Assembly: GCF_000423025.1 (NCBI RefSeq)
Contig: NZ_AUHE01000002.1
Coordinates: 248,001 to 312,000, forward strand
Origin: Gordonia shandongensis DSM 45094
GTDB lineage: Bacteria; Actinomycetota; Actinomycetes; Mycobacteriales; Mycobacteriaceae
DNA: 64,000 bases
Reading direction: 5' to 3'
A program made the position numbers and the translations under genes. Below the pieces are notes generated by a model. It saw nothing but the letters and a program-made list of their open reading frames with translations. It did no database searches and had not been told where the DNA came from. Numbering within the stretch: the first letter of the stretch is position 1; every line of letters begins with the position of its first letter. This document shows positions 33,611-44,685 of the stretch, in pieces.

Positions 33611-34552
33611 CTACTCGGTGCGCCGGCTGCCCTCGGTTCGAGTGGTGGCCAGGACGAGTTGCGTCGCGCCGATCATCAGAATCGCGGCTCCGAACATGTG
33701 CAGGATCACCAGTCCGCCGGGCACGTGGAGGACGTACTGCAGGTACCCGATGAAGCCCTGAAGCAGCACGATGCCCCCGAACACCAGGGCCGACCGCTTC
33801 AATGACGACCCGGCGGCCACGGTCAGCACGATGAGGGCGACGGACAGTCCGACGAGCGTCCAGACCGCATCGGCATGCAAGACGGCCATCTGGTCGAAGC
33901 GCAACCCGTTGCGCATCGCGATGTCATCGCCGGAATGCGGACCCGATCCGGTGACCACGGTGCCGAAATACACGGCGATCCACGTCGTCGCATACATGAG
34001 CCACGCGACGATCATGCCGACACGGCGCAACGCCGGAGCGGACTCGGCGCCGTCGACGATCGACGGAGCGGTCGCCTCCCGCGGTTTGACGTGGATCGCG
34101 AGCCACGTCGCGATCGAGATGATGATCATGGTCGCGACGAAGTGCAGCGAGACGACCCACGGGTTCAAGTTCGTGAGCACCGTGATGCCGCCGATGACGC
34201 CCTGCAGCGGCACGCCGAGCGCCACGATCAACGCGAGACGGCGGGCGAGCGGATCGGCCGGGCGGCGGCGTACCGCGGCGACGAAGGTTGCGACGGCGAC
34301 GGCGACCAGCACCCAGGTGAGCAGTCGATTCCCGAACTCGATCGCGCTGTGGATGCCCATCTCATTGCCGCGGACCGGGGCGATGTTGCCCGAGGTGCAC
34401 TGCGGCCACGTGGGGCAGCCGAGCCCCGACCCGGTGACGCGCACTCCGCCTCCGGTGACGACCAGCAGCACGTTCGCCGCGACGTTGGCGATCGCCCAGG
34501 CGTGCAGGAACCGGGCCGTCGGCCTTTTGAAACCGAACCACGTGTCGATCAT
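33611..34552 (-). CDS. ctaA: Haem A synthase (COX15/CtaA)
   Basis: 313 residues with about eight transmembrane helices in two four-helix bundles. It oxidises haem O (from CtaB) to haem A for cytochrome aa3. Family features are TGGGVRVTGSGLGCPTWPQC at the first loop, with the conserved Cys pair, HSAIEFGNRLLTW with a haem-ligand His, and a second His set in the C-terminal half (VLHADAVWTLVG, LVILHMFGAA). ATG 34552 overlaps the stop of the upstream ABC permease (ATGA), so the two are coupled. Confidence 0.93.
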   Translation of the reverse strand: MIDTWFGFKRPTARFLHAWAIANVAANVLLVVTGGGVRVTGSGLGCPTWPQCTSGNIAPVRGNEMGIHSAIEFGNRLLTWVLVAVAVATFVAAVRRRPADPLARRLALIVALGVPLQGVIGGITVLTNLNPWVVSLHFVATMIIISIATWLAIHVKPREATAPSIVDGAESAPALRRVGMIVAWLMYATTWIAVYFGTVVTGSGPHSGDDIAMRNGLRFDQMAVLHADAVWTLVGLSVALIVLTVAAGSSLKRSALVFGGIVLLQGFIGYLQYVLHVPGGLVILHMFGAAILMIGATQLVLATTRTEGSRRTE

Positions 34553-35349
34553 TGGAACCGGAACCACCTAACTGCCAGAGCGCCGCCGACGATCGCCCAC
34601 ACGATCAGGACGCTGATGCCGAGGACGTCGGCCGAGGAGGCCAAAGCCCGGGAGAGTGTCTCGGTGAGGGCGCCCGACGGCGTGAGTCGCGCGATCGTGT
34701 GCAGCACCGGATTCACGTGGTCGTCGAAGACGACCAGACCGGCCACACCGAGGAGGACGAACCAGATGAGGTTGCCGAGGGCCAGCACGACCTCGGCTTT
34801 GAGGGTGCCGCCGAGGAGCAGCCCGAGCGCGGCGAACGTCGCCGTTCCGAGAGCGACGATCAGTGCGCCGAAGAGCACGCCGAGGAGTGTCGGGCGCCAT
34901 CCGAACGCCACGCCGATGCCGCCGATGACGACCGCCTGCAGAACGACCACGATCGCGACGGCGAGGGACTTGCCCGCGATGATGCCCCACCGTGGAATCG
35001 GTGTGGCGCCGAGCCGCTTGAGGGCCCCGTAACGCCGATCGAATCCGACCGCGATCGCCTGACCGGTGAACGCGGTCGACATGATCGCCACGGCCAGGAC
35101 CGCCGGGACGAATGTGGCGGCCCGTGCGGCGGTGCCCTCACCGCCCTCGGTGGCCAAGGGCATGAGGCACAGCCCGACCAGGATGGTGATCGGGATGAAC
35201 ATCGTCAGCAGGAGCTGCTCACCGTTGCGGAGCAGCAGTGTCAACTCCATGCGGGTCTGGGCCGCGAGCATGCGCGACAGTCGCGCCGAGTGGGGCGCCG
35301 GGACGAAGGTCCCGGCGGGGAAACGGTTGGTGGTCGCGGTCTGTGTCAT
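34549..35349 (-). CDS. ABC-2 type transporter permease
   Basis: 266 residues with about six membrane segments, resembling DrrB/ABC-2 export permeases. After a short cytoplasmic N-terminus (RLSRMLAAQTRMELTLLLRN) come helices starting at LLLTMFIPITILVGL, and the RRYGALKRLGATPI cytoplasmic loop is typical. Orthologues in mycobacteria (Rv1457c position) lie between the ATPase gene and ctaA. The substrate is unknown. The physical linkage to haem A synthase suggests, but does not prove, a role in cytochrome assembly. Confidence 0.85.
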   Translation of the reverse strand: MTQTATTNRFPAGTFVPAPHSARLSRMLAAQTRMELTLLLRNGEQLLLTMFIPITILVGLCLMPLATEGGEGTAARAATFVPAVLAVAIMSTAFTGQAIAVGFDRRYGALKRLGATPIPRWGIIAGKSLAVAIVVVLQAVVIGGIGVAFGWRPTLLGVLFGALIVALGTATFAALGLLLGGTLKAEVVLALGNLIWFVLLGVAGLVVFDDHVNPVLHTIARLTPSGALTETLSRALASSADVLGISVLIVWAIVGGALAVRWFRFQ

Positions 35350-36314
35350 GCTCGCACCTCTCGCCCGGTCAGGGTCAGGAAGACGTCCTGGAGGCTGTTG
35401 GTCGCCACCGACATCGAGGAGATCAGAACGCCGCGGCTCGCGCAGAACTGCGCGACTGCGGCGACGAGTTCGGGCGTCACGTCGCCGGTGACGACGTGGT
35501 CGCCGGACGGGGTCACCGCGGCGTGAGCGCCGTCGGGCAGCGCGTTCTGCAGATCGGCGGTCACGACGTCGTCCGCGGTGAAACGCAGTTGTCCCTCGGC
35601 GTCCCGGCGGACGAGGTCGTCGGGCGCGCCGGCGGCGACGGCGCGGCCCTCATCGATGATGACGATCTGGTCGGCGAGCTCTTCGGCCTCGTCGAGCAGA
35701 TGGGTGGTCAGCAGGATCGACACACCGTCGCTGCGGAGTCGACTGATGAGCTCCCACACCATGATGCGGGCGTGCGCATCCAGCCCGGCGGTCGGTTCGT
35801 CGAGGAACACCAGCTCGGGGCGTCCGACGAGGGCGCAGGCCAGCGACAGCCGCTGTTGTTGGCCGCCGGACAGGCGACGGAAGCTGGTCCCGGCGACCTC
35901 GGCCAGTCCGAGCGCGGACATCAGCCAGTCCGGGTCGAGGGGATTCTCGCTGTACGCGGCACACAGGCGGAGCATCTCGTGCGCCTTGGCGCCGGGATAC
36001 GCCCCGCCACCCTGCAGCATCACGCCGATCCTGGCGCGCAGTCGATCGTTGTCGGCGACGGGATCGAGTCCCAGGACCGAGACGGTACCGGCGTCGGGGG
36101 CGAGGAATCCCTCGCAGATCTCGACGGTGGTCGTCTTTCCGGCCCCGTTGGGGCCCAGTAGCGCCAGGAGTTCGCCACGCCGCAGATGCAGGTCGAGACC
36201 GTCGACGGCCGTCGTGTCCCCGAAGGTCTTGACCAGTCCGGTCACCCGGAGGGCCGCGTCACGGCCGTCGTCTCGGCGATCGGGCCCGCCGGGGCTCTTC
36301 GAGGATTGGTCCAC
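35346..36314 (-). CDS. ABC transporter ATP-binding protein
   Basis: 322 residues. The ATPase core has Walker A LLGPNGAGKTTTVEI, Q-loop region IGVMLQGGGAYPG, signature RLSGGQQQRLSLACAL, Walker B LVFLDEPTAGLD and a switch His in LLTTHLLDEAEELAD. A C-terminal extension of about 90 residues is typical of DrrA-like exporters. It is coupled by a 4-nt overlap to the permease, and with ctaA forms a three-gene minus-strand unit. The GTG start is at 36314. The substrate is unknown. Confidence 0.9.
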   Translation of the reverse strand: MDQSSKSPGGPDRRDDGRDAALRVTGLVKTFGDTTAVDGLDLHLRRGELLALLGPNGAGKTTTVEICEGFLAPDAGTVSVLGLDPVADNDRLRARIGVMLQGGGAYPGAKAHEMLRLCAAYSENPLDPDWLMSALGLAEVAGTSFRRLSGGQQQRLSLACALVGRPELVFLDEPTAGLDAHARIMVWELISRLRSDGVSILLTTHLLDEAEELADQIVIIDEGRAVAAGAPDDLVRRDAEGQLRFTADDVVTADLQNALPDGAHAAVTPSGDHVVTGDVTPELVAAVAQFCASRGVLISSMSVATNSLQDVFLTLTGREVRA

Positions 36315-36399
36315 ACCGTTCAGGGTAGGTCAGTCGTCGGTCGGATCCCGCCTCGGGGCGGGTGACGGCGACCACTCGGTACACCGCCGTCCGCGTCGG

Positions 36400-38175
36400 T
36401 CAACGAGCCGCTGCGCTGCGGCGTCGCCGCAGCCAACTGCGGACCGGACTGTCGATGAAGAACACCATCCCGGCGACGGCGACGATCGCGATTCCGGTGG
36501 CGAGTCCCTGCGCGACCACCAGGGGGCTGGTGTCCGAGCTCGTCGGCATGACGACGATCGCGATGATGCCGGAGATGAGCACGGTGCCGACGCGGAACCA
36601 GGCGGTCGTCGCCCACGCGGCCAGGGGGATCACGGCCCACAGGAGGTACCACGCCTGAACGAAGGGGAAGAACAGGACGAACGTGGCCATCGCGATGCCG
36701 AGTGCGCCGATCGGTTGGATGCGTCCGGCGAGGGTGGCCAGGAGCCACCGCACCACGAACACTCCGGCGATGAGCTGCCCGATCGGGCGCGCGGTGTCGA
36801 GGATCGCCTGGGTCTGTTCACCCATGCCGAGCCACAGGCCGATGCGGCCGGACACCACCGACAGCAGGGTCGGCATCGACATCCACGATCGGACGATCCC
36901 GCCGGTGCTCAGCGTTCCGGTCCAGCCGAAGCCCAGCCCGGTGCCGAGACAGATCGCGAGGATCACCATGACGGCGATCACGCCGGTCGTCGCAGCGGCC
37001 GCGCTGACCGCGGCGAGGGGTTGTCTGATCCGCGACCACCATTCGCGCAGCGGGGCGTGCCGCAGCGCGGGCAGGTCGGCGCGCCATCGTCGCGCCAGTG
37101 CGATGCCGACGAAACCGAGCGCCATGAGCGAGGTGACCTTGATCATCGACGAGGCCGCGATCATCGCGGCGCCGGCCGCCAGCAGCCATCCTGCACTCGA
37201 GGGCAGCCAGGGGCGGTCATGTCGAAGAAGGTCGGCGGCGCCGTAGATCGCGGCGAAGCACCACTCCATGCCGACCAGCATCATGCCGATCATCAGCGAT
37301 TCGTTGTGGATTCCGCCGACCAGGTGCAGGATCAGCAGCGGGTTGAGTGCGCCGAGCCAGAGCGCGGCCACGGCCGACACGCCGCAGCGTCGGGCGAGTC
37401 GGGGGAGCGCCCACACGATCATCAGGACGCCGCAGATCGCCACCAGCCGGTGCAGGAGGACCGCCGCGGCGATGTTGTCGCCGGTGATCGCCGTGATGTG
37501 TTCGCCGATCCAGAGGAACAGCGGACCGTACGGCGCGGGTGTGTCCTTCCAGAGGTTCGGCACCGACAGCGTCAGCGGGTGATCGACACCGAGTCCGCGC
37601 ATCGGGCTGTAGGTGTACGGGTCCATGCCCCGGTACGCGATGGCGCTCTGTGCCAGATAGGAGTAGACGTCCTTGCTGAGCAGGGGCGGGGCGATGACGA
37701 GTGGGGCGACCCACATGAGGAGGGTCCGGTCGGTCTGACCGCGCGTCATCCGGCGCGCCGGGCTTCGGCCCTCGGCGACCTCGACTCGCAGGCGGCCGAC
37801 CGCGAAACGGCCGAGCAGCATCCAGGCGACCACGAGCATGACCGCCCCGCTGATGGAGATGGTCAGCGCGGTCGAATACATCCGGGACGGCAGGGAGAGC
37901 ACACGCGTGCCGACGATCGGGTTCTGCAGGACCGGGACCATTCCGGTGCCGAGGGATCCGACGAGCACGAGCAGCGACGCGGTGGTGCCGAACAGCCGGA
38001 TGCGTCGCATCTGCAGGGTCTCGAGGCGGTTGAGCGGGCCCACCTCGGTCTCGGCTCCGTGCATGCGGGCGACTGCGGTTCCGTAGTCGCCCGTCCGGTC
38101 GGCGTCGTGCGGCAGGGAGGGCTTCGACAGTCCCACGTAGTCGACGGTCCTACGCAGCAGGCGGAGTTCTGGCAC
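36400..38175 (-). CDS. mptB: Alpha-(1->6)-mannopyranosyltransferase MptB family (GT-C)
   Basis: 591 residues with about a dozen transmembrane helices. It resembles polyprenol-phosphate-mannose-dependent alpha-1,6-mannosyltransferases that build the lipomannan/lipoarabinomannan backbone. The loop KDTPAPYGPLFLWIGEHITA is characteristic of the MptA/MptB group. GTG 38175 is preferred over ATG 38232: a TAGAGT box lies 7 nt before it, and the resulting length equals the mycobacterial orthologue next to the suf operon. It is divergent from sufR. Confidence 0.87.
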   Translation of the reverse strand: MPELRLLRRTVDYVGLSKPSLPHDADRTGDYGTAVARMHGAETEVGPLNRLETLQMRRIRLFGTTASLLVLVGSLGTGMVPVLQNPIVGTRVLSLPSRMYSTALTISISGAVMLVVAWMLLGRFAVGRLRVEVAEGRSPARRMTRGQTDRTLLMWVAPLVIAPPLLSKDVYSYLAQSAIAYRGMDPYTYSPMRGLGVDHPLTLSVPNLWKDTPAPYGPLFLWIGEHITAITGDNIAAAVLLHRLVAICGVLMIVWALPRLARRCGVSAVAALWLGALNPLLILHLVGGIHNESLMIGMMLVGMEWCFAAIYGAADLLRHDRPWLPSSAGWLLAAGAAMIAASSMIKVTSLMALGFVGIALARRWRADLPALRHAPLREWWSRIRQPLAAVSAAAATTGVIAVMVILAICLGTGLGFGWTGTLSTGGIVRSWMSMPTLLSVVSGRIGLWLGMGEQTQAILDTARPIGQLIAGVFVVRWLLATLAGRIQPIGALGIAMATFVLFFPFVQAWYLLWAVIPLAAWATTAWFRVGTVLISGIIAIVVMPTSSDTSPLVVAQGLATGIAIVAVAGMVFFIDSPVRSWLRRRRSAAAR

Positions 38176-38182
38176 ATCGATG

Positions 38183-38188
38183 ACTCTA
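38183..38188 (-). promoter_or_regulatory. -10 element for leaderless mptB transcript
   Basis: On the minus strand TAGAGT lies 7 nt before GTG 38175. This placement is the main reason to choose that start codon. Confidence 0.5.
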
Positions 38189-38270
38189 ACCGGTGGGACC
38201 GGACGCCATGTGCGGTCATCGCGGGCCGGCATCGCCGACCGGTAAGGGAACCCTTCCTAGCCGCGAGGGA

Positions 38271-38293
38271 ATTAATTAAGTAACAATATTGTT
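38271..38293 (+). promoter_or_regulatory. sufR promoter/operator: AT-rich palindrome
   Basis: An A/T-rich island in otherwise GC-rich DNA contains TTAATTAA and the perfect 12-bp palindrome AACAATATTGTT (38282-38293), which ends one base before the sufR GTG (38294). The AACAAT half can double as a -10 box for a leaderless transcript. SufR repressors autoregulate suf operons, so this is the natural operator candidate. Binding is inferred. Confidence 0.5.
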
Positions 38294-39058
38294 GTGAAAA
38301 GCATGAGTGGAGACCATCGACTGCTGTCACAGCAGCATGCAGACGGAGCTGTGCCCGACGGCCAGACCCGGGCTGCCGTGGTGTCTCTGCTGGTGGACGA
38401 GGGGCCGATGCGGGCGCGTGACATCGCCGAACGGCTCGGAATCAGCACTGCGGGCGTCCGCAGGCATCTCGAGATCCTCTCCGCCGACGGAGACATCGAG
38501 GCGGCTCCGGCAGGCTTTCACCGGGGCGGCCGAGGCCGCCCGGCGAAGTGGTTCCAACTGACGCCGGCCGGGCGCGGCAAACTGCGTCACGCCTACGACG
38601 ACCTGGCGGGCGCCGTGCTGCGGAAACTCCGAACCGTCGCGGGGCAGGACGCCGTCGACGAGTTCGCCCGCGACCGGATCACCGAACTGGTGGCCGATGT
38701 GCAGCCCGTCGCCGCCACGGGCTCGGTCATCGCGACGGTGGACCAGATCACCGACGCTCTCACCGCCGGCGGATACGCTGCCGACACCCGCGAAGTCGGT
38801 GCCGGCGTCCAGATCTGCCAGCACCACTGCCCGGTCTCCCACGTCGCCGCCGAGTTCCCCGAACTCTGCGAGGCGGAGACCGCGAAGTTCACCGAACTGC
38901 TCGGCACCCATGTGCAGCGCCTGGCGACGATCGCCAACGGCGACTGCGTGTGCACGACGCACGTACCCGTCCACACCGAGACGCCCGTGCACCCCGAAAC
39001 ACCGCAGACCGCTCAGCCCGCGGTCGCGGACACCCACGAAGGAAAGGTTCCCCGATGA
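38294..39058 (+). CDS. sufR: Iron-sulfur cluster biogenesis repressor SufR
   Basis: 254 residues. The N-terminal winged helix ([30 protein letters not shown]) is followed by a C-terminal Fe-S-binding part with conserved cysteines in [20 protein letters not shown], and a later Cys pair in GDCVCTTH. SufR senses cluster status and represses the suf operon. The GTG start directly abuts a palindrome; ATG 38303 is an alternative. A His/Thr/Pro-rich tail (about residues 225-250) is unusual but unlikely to be catalytic. The stop overlaps the sufB ATG. Confidence 0.92.
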   Translation: MKSMSGDHRLLSQQHADGAVPDGQTRAAVVSLLVDEGPMRARDIAERLGISTAGVRRHLEILSADGDIEAAPAGFHRGGRGRPAKWFQLTPAGRGKLRHAYDDLAGAVLRKLRTVAGQDAVDEFARDRITELVADVQPVAATGSVIATVDQITDALTAGGYAADTREVGAGVQICQHHCPVSHVAAEFPELCEAETAKFTELLGTHVQRLATIANGDCVCTTHVPVHTETPVHPETPQTAQPAVADTHEGKVPR

Positions 39059-40491
39059 CGGTCACCGATCCCGCCGGCACCCAGTTGACGCAGGAAGAGA
39101 CCATTGCTTCCTTCGATCGCTACGGGTACGGCTGGTCCGACAACGACGAGGCAGGCGCCTCGGCGAAGCGAGGCCTCTCGGAGGCGGTCGTGCGCGACAT
39201 CTCCGCGAAGAAGGATGAGCCGGAGTGGATGCTCCAGCAGCGGGTCAAGGCGCTGAACATCTTCGACCGCAAGCCGATGCCCAACTGGGGCGCGAGCCTC
39301 GACGGCATCGACTTCGACAACATCAAGTACTTCGTTCGGTCCACCGAGAAGCAGGCCGAGTCCTGGGAGGATCTGCCCGAGGACATCAAGAACACCTACG
39401 ACCGCCTCGGCATCCCCGAAGCCGAGAAGCAGCGTCTGGTGGCGGGCGTCGCCGCGCAGTACGAGTCCGAGGTCGTGTACCACCAGATCCGGGAAGACCT
39501 GCAGGAGAAGGGTGTCATCTTCGTCGACACCGACACCGGGCTGAAGGACTACCCGGAGCTGTTCCAGGAGTACTTCGGAACGGTGATCCCGGCGGGCGAC
39601 AACAAGTTCTCGGCGCTGAACACCGCGGTCTGGTCCGGTGGATCATTCATCTACGTGCCGCCGGGCGTCCACGTCGACATCCCGCTGCAGGCGTACTTCC
39701 GGATCAACACCGAGAACATGGGCCAGTTCGAGCGGACGCTCATCATCGTCGACGAGGACGCATACGTCCACTACGTCGAGGGCTGCACCGCGCCGATCTA
39801 CAAGTCGGACTCGTTGCACTCCGCAGTCGTCGAGATCGTGGTCAAGAAGGGCGGCCGCTGCCGCTACACGACCATTCAGAACTGGTCGAACAACGTCTAC
39901 AACCTGGTCACCAAGCGTGCGAAGGCCGAAGCGGGCGCGACCATGGAGTGGATCGACGGGAACATCGGGTCCAAGGTCACGATGAAGTACCCGGCCGTCT
40001 GGCTGACCGGCGAGCACGCCAAGGGCGAGGTCCTGTCGGTCGCGTTCGCCGGCGAGGGCCAGCATCAGGACACCGGCTCGAAGATGGTGCATCTCGCGCC
40101 GCACACGTCGAGCAACATCGTCTCCAAGTCGGTGGCGCGCGGCGGCGGACGGTCGTCGTATCGCGGACTCATCAAGATCAACCCGGGTGCGCACGGCAGT
40201 CGCTCCACGGTGGAGTGCGACGCGCTCCTGGTCGACCAGATCAGCCGCAGCGACACGTACCCGTACGTGGACATCCGCGAGGACGACGTCACGATGGGCC
40301 ACGAGGCCACGGTCTCGAAGGTCAGCGACGACCAGATCTTCTATCTGATGAGTCGTGGGCTGAGCGAGGAGGAGGCGATGGCGATGGTGGTCCGCGGATT
40401 CGTGGAGCCGATCGCCAAGGAGCTCCCCATGGAGTACGCGCTCGAGCTCAATCGCCTCATCGAACTGCAGATGGAAGGATCGGTCGGCTGA
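39055..40491 (+). CDS. sufB: Fe-S cluster assembly protein SufB
   Basis: 478 residues, the size of an uninterrupted SufB. With SufC and SufD it forms the scaffold that builds Fe-S clusters. The beta-helix core contains [33 protein letters not shown] with a conserved Cys, and [15 protein letters not shown], also with Cys. The mycobacterial tuberculosis-complex gene carries an intein in SufB; none is present here. The ATG overlaps the sufR stop, and GAAGGAAAG lies about 9 nt before it. The sufD ATG overlaps the stop. Confidence 0.97.
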   Translation: MTVTDPAGTQLTQEETIASFDRYGYGWSDNDEAGASAKRGLSEAVVRDISAKKDEPEWMLQQRVKALNIFDRKPMPNWGASLDGIDFDNIKYFVRSTEKQAESWEDLPEDIKNTYDRLGIPEAEKQRLVAGVAAQYESEVVYHQIREDLQEKGVIFVDTDTGLKDYPELFQEYFGTVIPAGDNKFSALNTAVWSGGSFIYVPPGVHVDIPLQAYFRINTENMGQFERTLIIVDEDAYVHYVEGCTAPIYKSDSLHSAVVEIVVKKGGRCRYTTIQNWSNNVYNLVTKRAKAEAGATMEWIDGNIGSKVTMKYPAVWLTGEHAKGEVLSVAFAGEGQHQDTGSKMVHLAPHTSSNIVSKSVARGGGRSSYRGLIKINPGAHGSRSTVECDALLVDQISRSDTYPYVDIREDDVTMGHEATVSKVSDDQIFYLMSRGLSEEEAMAMVVRGFVEPIAKELPMEYALELNRLIELQMEGSVG

Positions 40492-41663
40492 TGACGGACA
40501 CCGTCGCAACCACCGCGTCGCCGGTGGTCAACAAGGGTGAGCTCTTCACCTCGTACGACGTCGAGGCCTTCGAGGTCCCGGCACAGCGCGAAGAGGCCTG
40601 GCGCTTCACTCCGTTCCGCCGGCTGCAGGGACTGCACGACGGCAGTGCACCGGCCACGGGTCGCGCGGGCGTCGAGGTCACCGGCGTCGGGGCGGGAGTC
40701 AGTGTTGACACCGTCGGGCGCGACGACGAGCGTCTCGGGCAGGCCGGTGTGCCGTTCGACCGGGTCTCGGCGCAGGCCTACTCCTCGTTCGACGAGGCGA
40801 CCATCGTCACGATCGAGAAGGAGGCGCAGGTCGCCGACCCCGTCACGATCACGATGACCGGGCCGGGTGCCGACGAGGTCGCCTACACGCATCTCCAGAT
40901 CCGGGCGATGCCGTTCTCGAAGGCCGTCGTGGTGCTCGATCAACGCGGTGGGGGCGTGATCGGCGAGAACGTCGAGATCATCGCCGGCGACAGCGCGCAC
41001 ATCACGGTGCTCAACGTCCACGAATGGGACGACGACGTCACCCACGTGACGACTCACCACGTCTCGGTCGGCCGCGATGCGTCCGTCAAGCATTTCGCGA
41101 TCAGCCTGGGCGGGCGCACGGTCCGCATCTCGCCGCATGTGCAGTACACCGGCCCCGGCGGCGACGCCGAGCTGTGGGGCCTGTACTTCGCGGACGCCGG
41201 ACAGCACCTCGAGCAGCGGCTGCTCGTCGATCACTCGCAGCCGAACTGCCGGTCGCACGTGATCTACAAGGGGGCGCTGCAGGGCGACGAGTCCGGTGAC
41301 AAGCGCAAGGAGGCGCACACGGTCTGGATCGGCGACGTGTTGATCCGTCCCGACGCCGAGGGCACCGACACCTACGAGCTCAACCGCAACCTGGTCCTCA
41401 CCGACAACGCGCGCGCCGACTCGGTGCCGAACCTCGAGATCGAGACCGGCGAGATCCTGGGTGCCGGGCACGCGAGCACGACCGGCCGGTTCGACGACGA
41501 GCAGTTGTTCTACCTGCAGTCCCGGGGCATCCCCGAGGATCAGGCGCGGCGGCTGGTCGTCCGCGGATTCTTCGGCGAGGTCCTCGCCAAGATCGCGGTG
41601 CCCGAACTGCGCGAACGGCTCGAAGCCGCGATCGAGGCCGAACTCGAGGCCGCCGGCGCCTGA
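40491..41663 (+). CDS. sufD: Fe-S cluster assembly protein SufD
   Basis: 390 residues, paralogous to SufB in its C-terminal beta-helix (HVQYTGPGGDAELWGLYFAD, HLEQRLLVDHSQPNCRSHVI) and ending with LQSRGIPEDQARRLVVRGFF, the SufB/D signature. SufD forms the SufBC2D complex and helps iron entry. It starts one base inside the sufB stop (TGATG). A 53-bp gap separates it from sufC. Confidence 0.96.
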   Translation: MTDTVATTASPVVNKGELFTSYDVEAFEVPAQREEAWRFTPFRRLQGLHDGSAPATGRAGVEVTGVGAGVSVDTVGRDDERLGQAGVPFDRVSAQAYSSFDEATIVTIEKEAQVADPVTITMTGPGADEVAYTHLQIRAMPFSKAVVVLDQRGGGVIGENVEIIAGDSAHITVLNVHEWDDDVTHVTTHHVSVGRDASVKHFAISLGGRTVRISPHVQYTGPGGDAELWGLYFADAGQHLEQRLLVDHSQPNCRSHVIYKGALQGDESGDKRKEAHTVWIGDVLIRPDAEGTDTYELNRNLVLTDNARADSVPNLEIETGEILGAGHASTTGRFDDEQLFYLQSRGIPEDQARRLVVRGFFGEVLAKIAVPELRERLEAAIEAELEAAGA

Positions 41664-41716
41664 CGCGCACCGACCCCACGACCCACTTTCGATTTTCGTC
41701 AAAGGAACCACTACAG

Positions 41717-43759
<2,043 letters not shown>

Positions 43760-43762
43760 GCC

Positions 43763-44242
43763 GTGCGGATGGAGCAGATGTACCAGGAAGTGATCCTCGA
43801 TCACTACAAACACCCGCACGGCCGCGGTCTGCGCGATCCCTTCGGAGCCGAGGTCCATCACGTCAACCCGACCTGCGGCGACGAGGTGACGTTGCGGGTG
43901 TCGGTGGTCGACGAGACGGTCGCCGACATCTCGTACGACGCGCAGGGCTGCTCGATCTCCCAGGCGTCGACGTCCGTGCTGTTCGACCAGGTGGTCGGAC
44001 TGCGAGTCGACGAGGCGCTCGCCGCACTCGACTCGTTCAACACGATGATGACCTCGCGCGGAACCGAATCCGGTGACGAGGACGTCATCGGCGACGGGAT
44101 CGCCTTCGCGGGTGTCAGCAGATACCCGGCACGGGTGAAGTGCGCGCTGCTGGGATGGATGGCGTTCAAGGACGCGCTGTCCCAGACCGTCGACATCATC
44201 ACAGATTCTCCTACCCACCGTGATCAAGGAGCCACCTCATGA
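43763..44242 (+). CDS. sufU: Sulfur-transfer protein SufU
   Basis: 159 residues of the IscU/NifU-like family, SufU branch. Three conserved cysteines are visible, in NPTCGDEVTLRV, AQGCSISQAST and ARVKCALLGWMAF. The insertion between the second and third Cys (about 20 residues, TMMTSRG region) is the mark of zinc-containing SufU, which accepts sulfur from SufS. The GTG start is at 43763 and an in-frame ATG lies two codons on. The stop overlaps sufT. Confidence 0.95.
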   Translation: MRMEQMYQEVILDHYKHPHGRGLRDPFGAEVHHVNPTCGDEVTLRVSVVDETVADISYDAQGCSISQASTSVLFDQVVGLRVDEALAALDSFNTMMTSRGTESGDEDVIGDGIAFAGVSRYPARVKCALLGWMAFKDALSQTVDIITDSPTHRDQGATS

Positions 44243-44574
44243 CCGAGACCAACACGGCACTGCCCTCCATCGACGATGTCGAGGAGGCCATGCGCGACGT
44301 CGTCGACCCCGAACTCGGGATCAACGTCGTCGACCTCGGCCTCGTCTACGGACTGGAGGTCGATGACGACGCCGCGGCGAAGATCGAGATGACCCTCACC
44401 TCGCCGGCATGCCCGCTGCAGGACGTGATCGAAGACCAGATCCGCAGCGTCCTGATCAACAGCGGTCTGTGCACCGACATGGAGATCGAATGGACCTGGA
44501 TCCCGCCGTGGGGGCCGGAGAAGATCACCGACGACGGCCGCGAGCAGCTGCGAGCGCTCGGCTTCACCGTCTGA
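44239..44574 (+). CDS. sufT: SufT (DUF59/MIP18 family Fe-S maturation factor)
   Basis: 111 residues with the MIP18-family hallmark DVVDPELGINVVDLGLVYGL and a conserved Cys in LTSPACPLQDVIEDQI. Such proteins help deliver or mature Fe-S clusters. The ATG overlaps the sufU stop (ATGA), making it the last gene of the sufR-B-D-C-S-U-T operon. Confidence 0.94.
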   Translation: MTETNTALPSIDDVEEAMRDVVDPELGINVVDLGLVYGLEVDDDAAAKIEMTLTSPACPLQDVIEDQIRSVLINSGLCTDMEIEWTWIPPWGPEKITDDGREQLRALGFTV

Positions 44575-44591
44575 CCGGTCGCATCGGCCGG

Positions 44592-44620
44592 CCGGGCGCC
44601 GTGGAGCAGGCGTCGCCCGG
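44592..44620 (+). terminator. Possible stem-loop after the suf operon
   Basis: CCGGGCG (44592-44598) pairs perfectly with CGCCCGG (44614-44620) across a 15-nt loop, 17 bp after sufT. There is no T-run, so intrinsic termination is only a possibility. Confidence 0.3.
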
Positions 44621-44673
44621 TGGCCGTCTCGGCGGCACGTCATTCGGGTGACGGGTGTGCGCAACGGCACCAG

Positions 44674-44679
44674 TATGCT
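44674..44679 (+). promoter_or_regulatory. -10 element upstream of the 44686 lipoprotein gene
   Basis: TATGCT lies 6 nt before the ATG at 44686 with no ribosome site between, consistent with a leaderless transcript. Confidence 0.45.
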
Positions 44680-44685
44680 CGTCGC

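Noticed and set aside
35578-38283. Long plus-strand frame rich in Arg, Asp and His opposite the ABC and mptB genes
   Set aside because: The composition is that of a GC-driven shadow, and the minus-strand genes carry all motifs.
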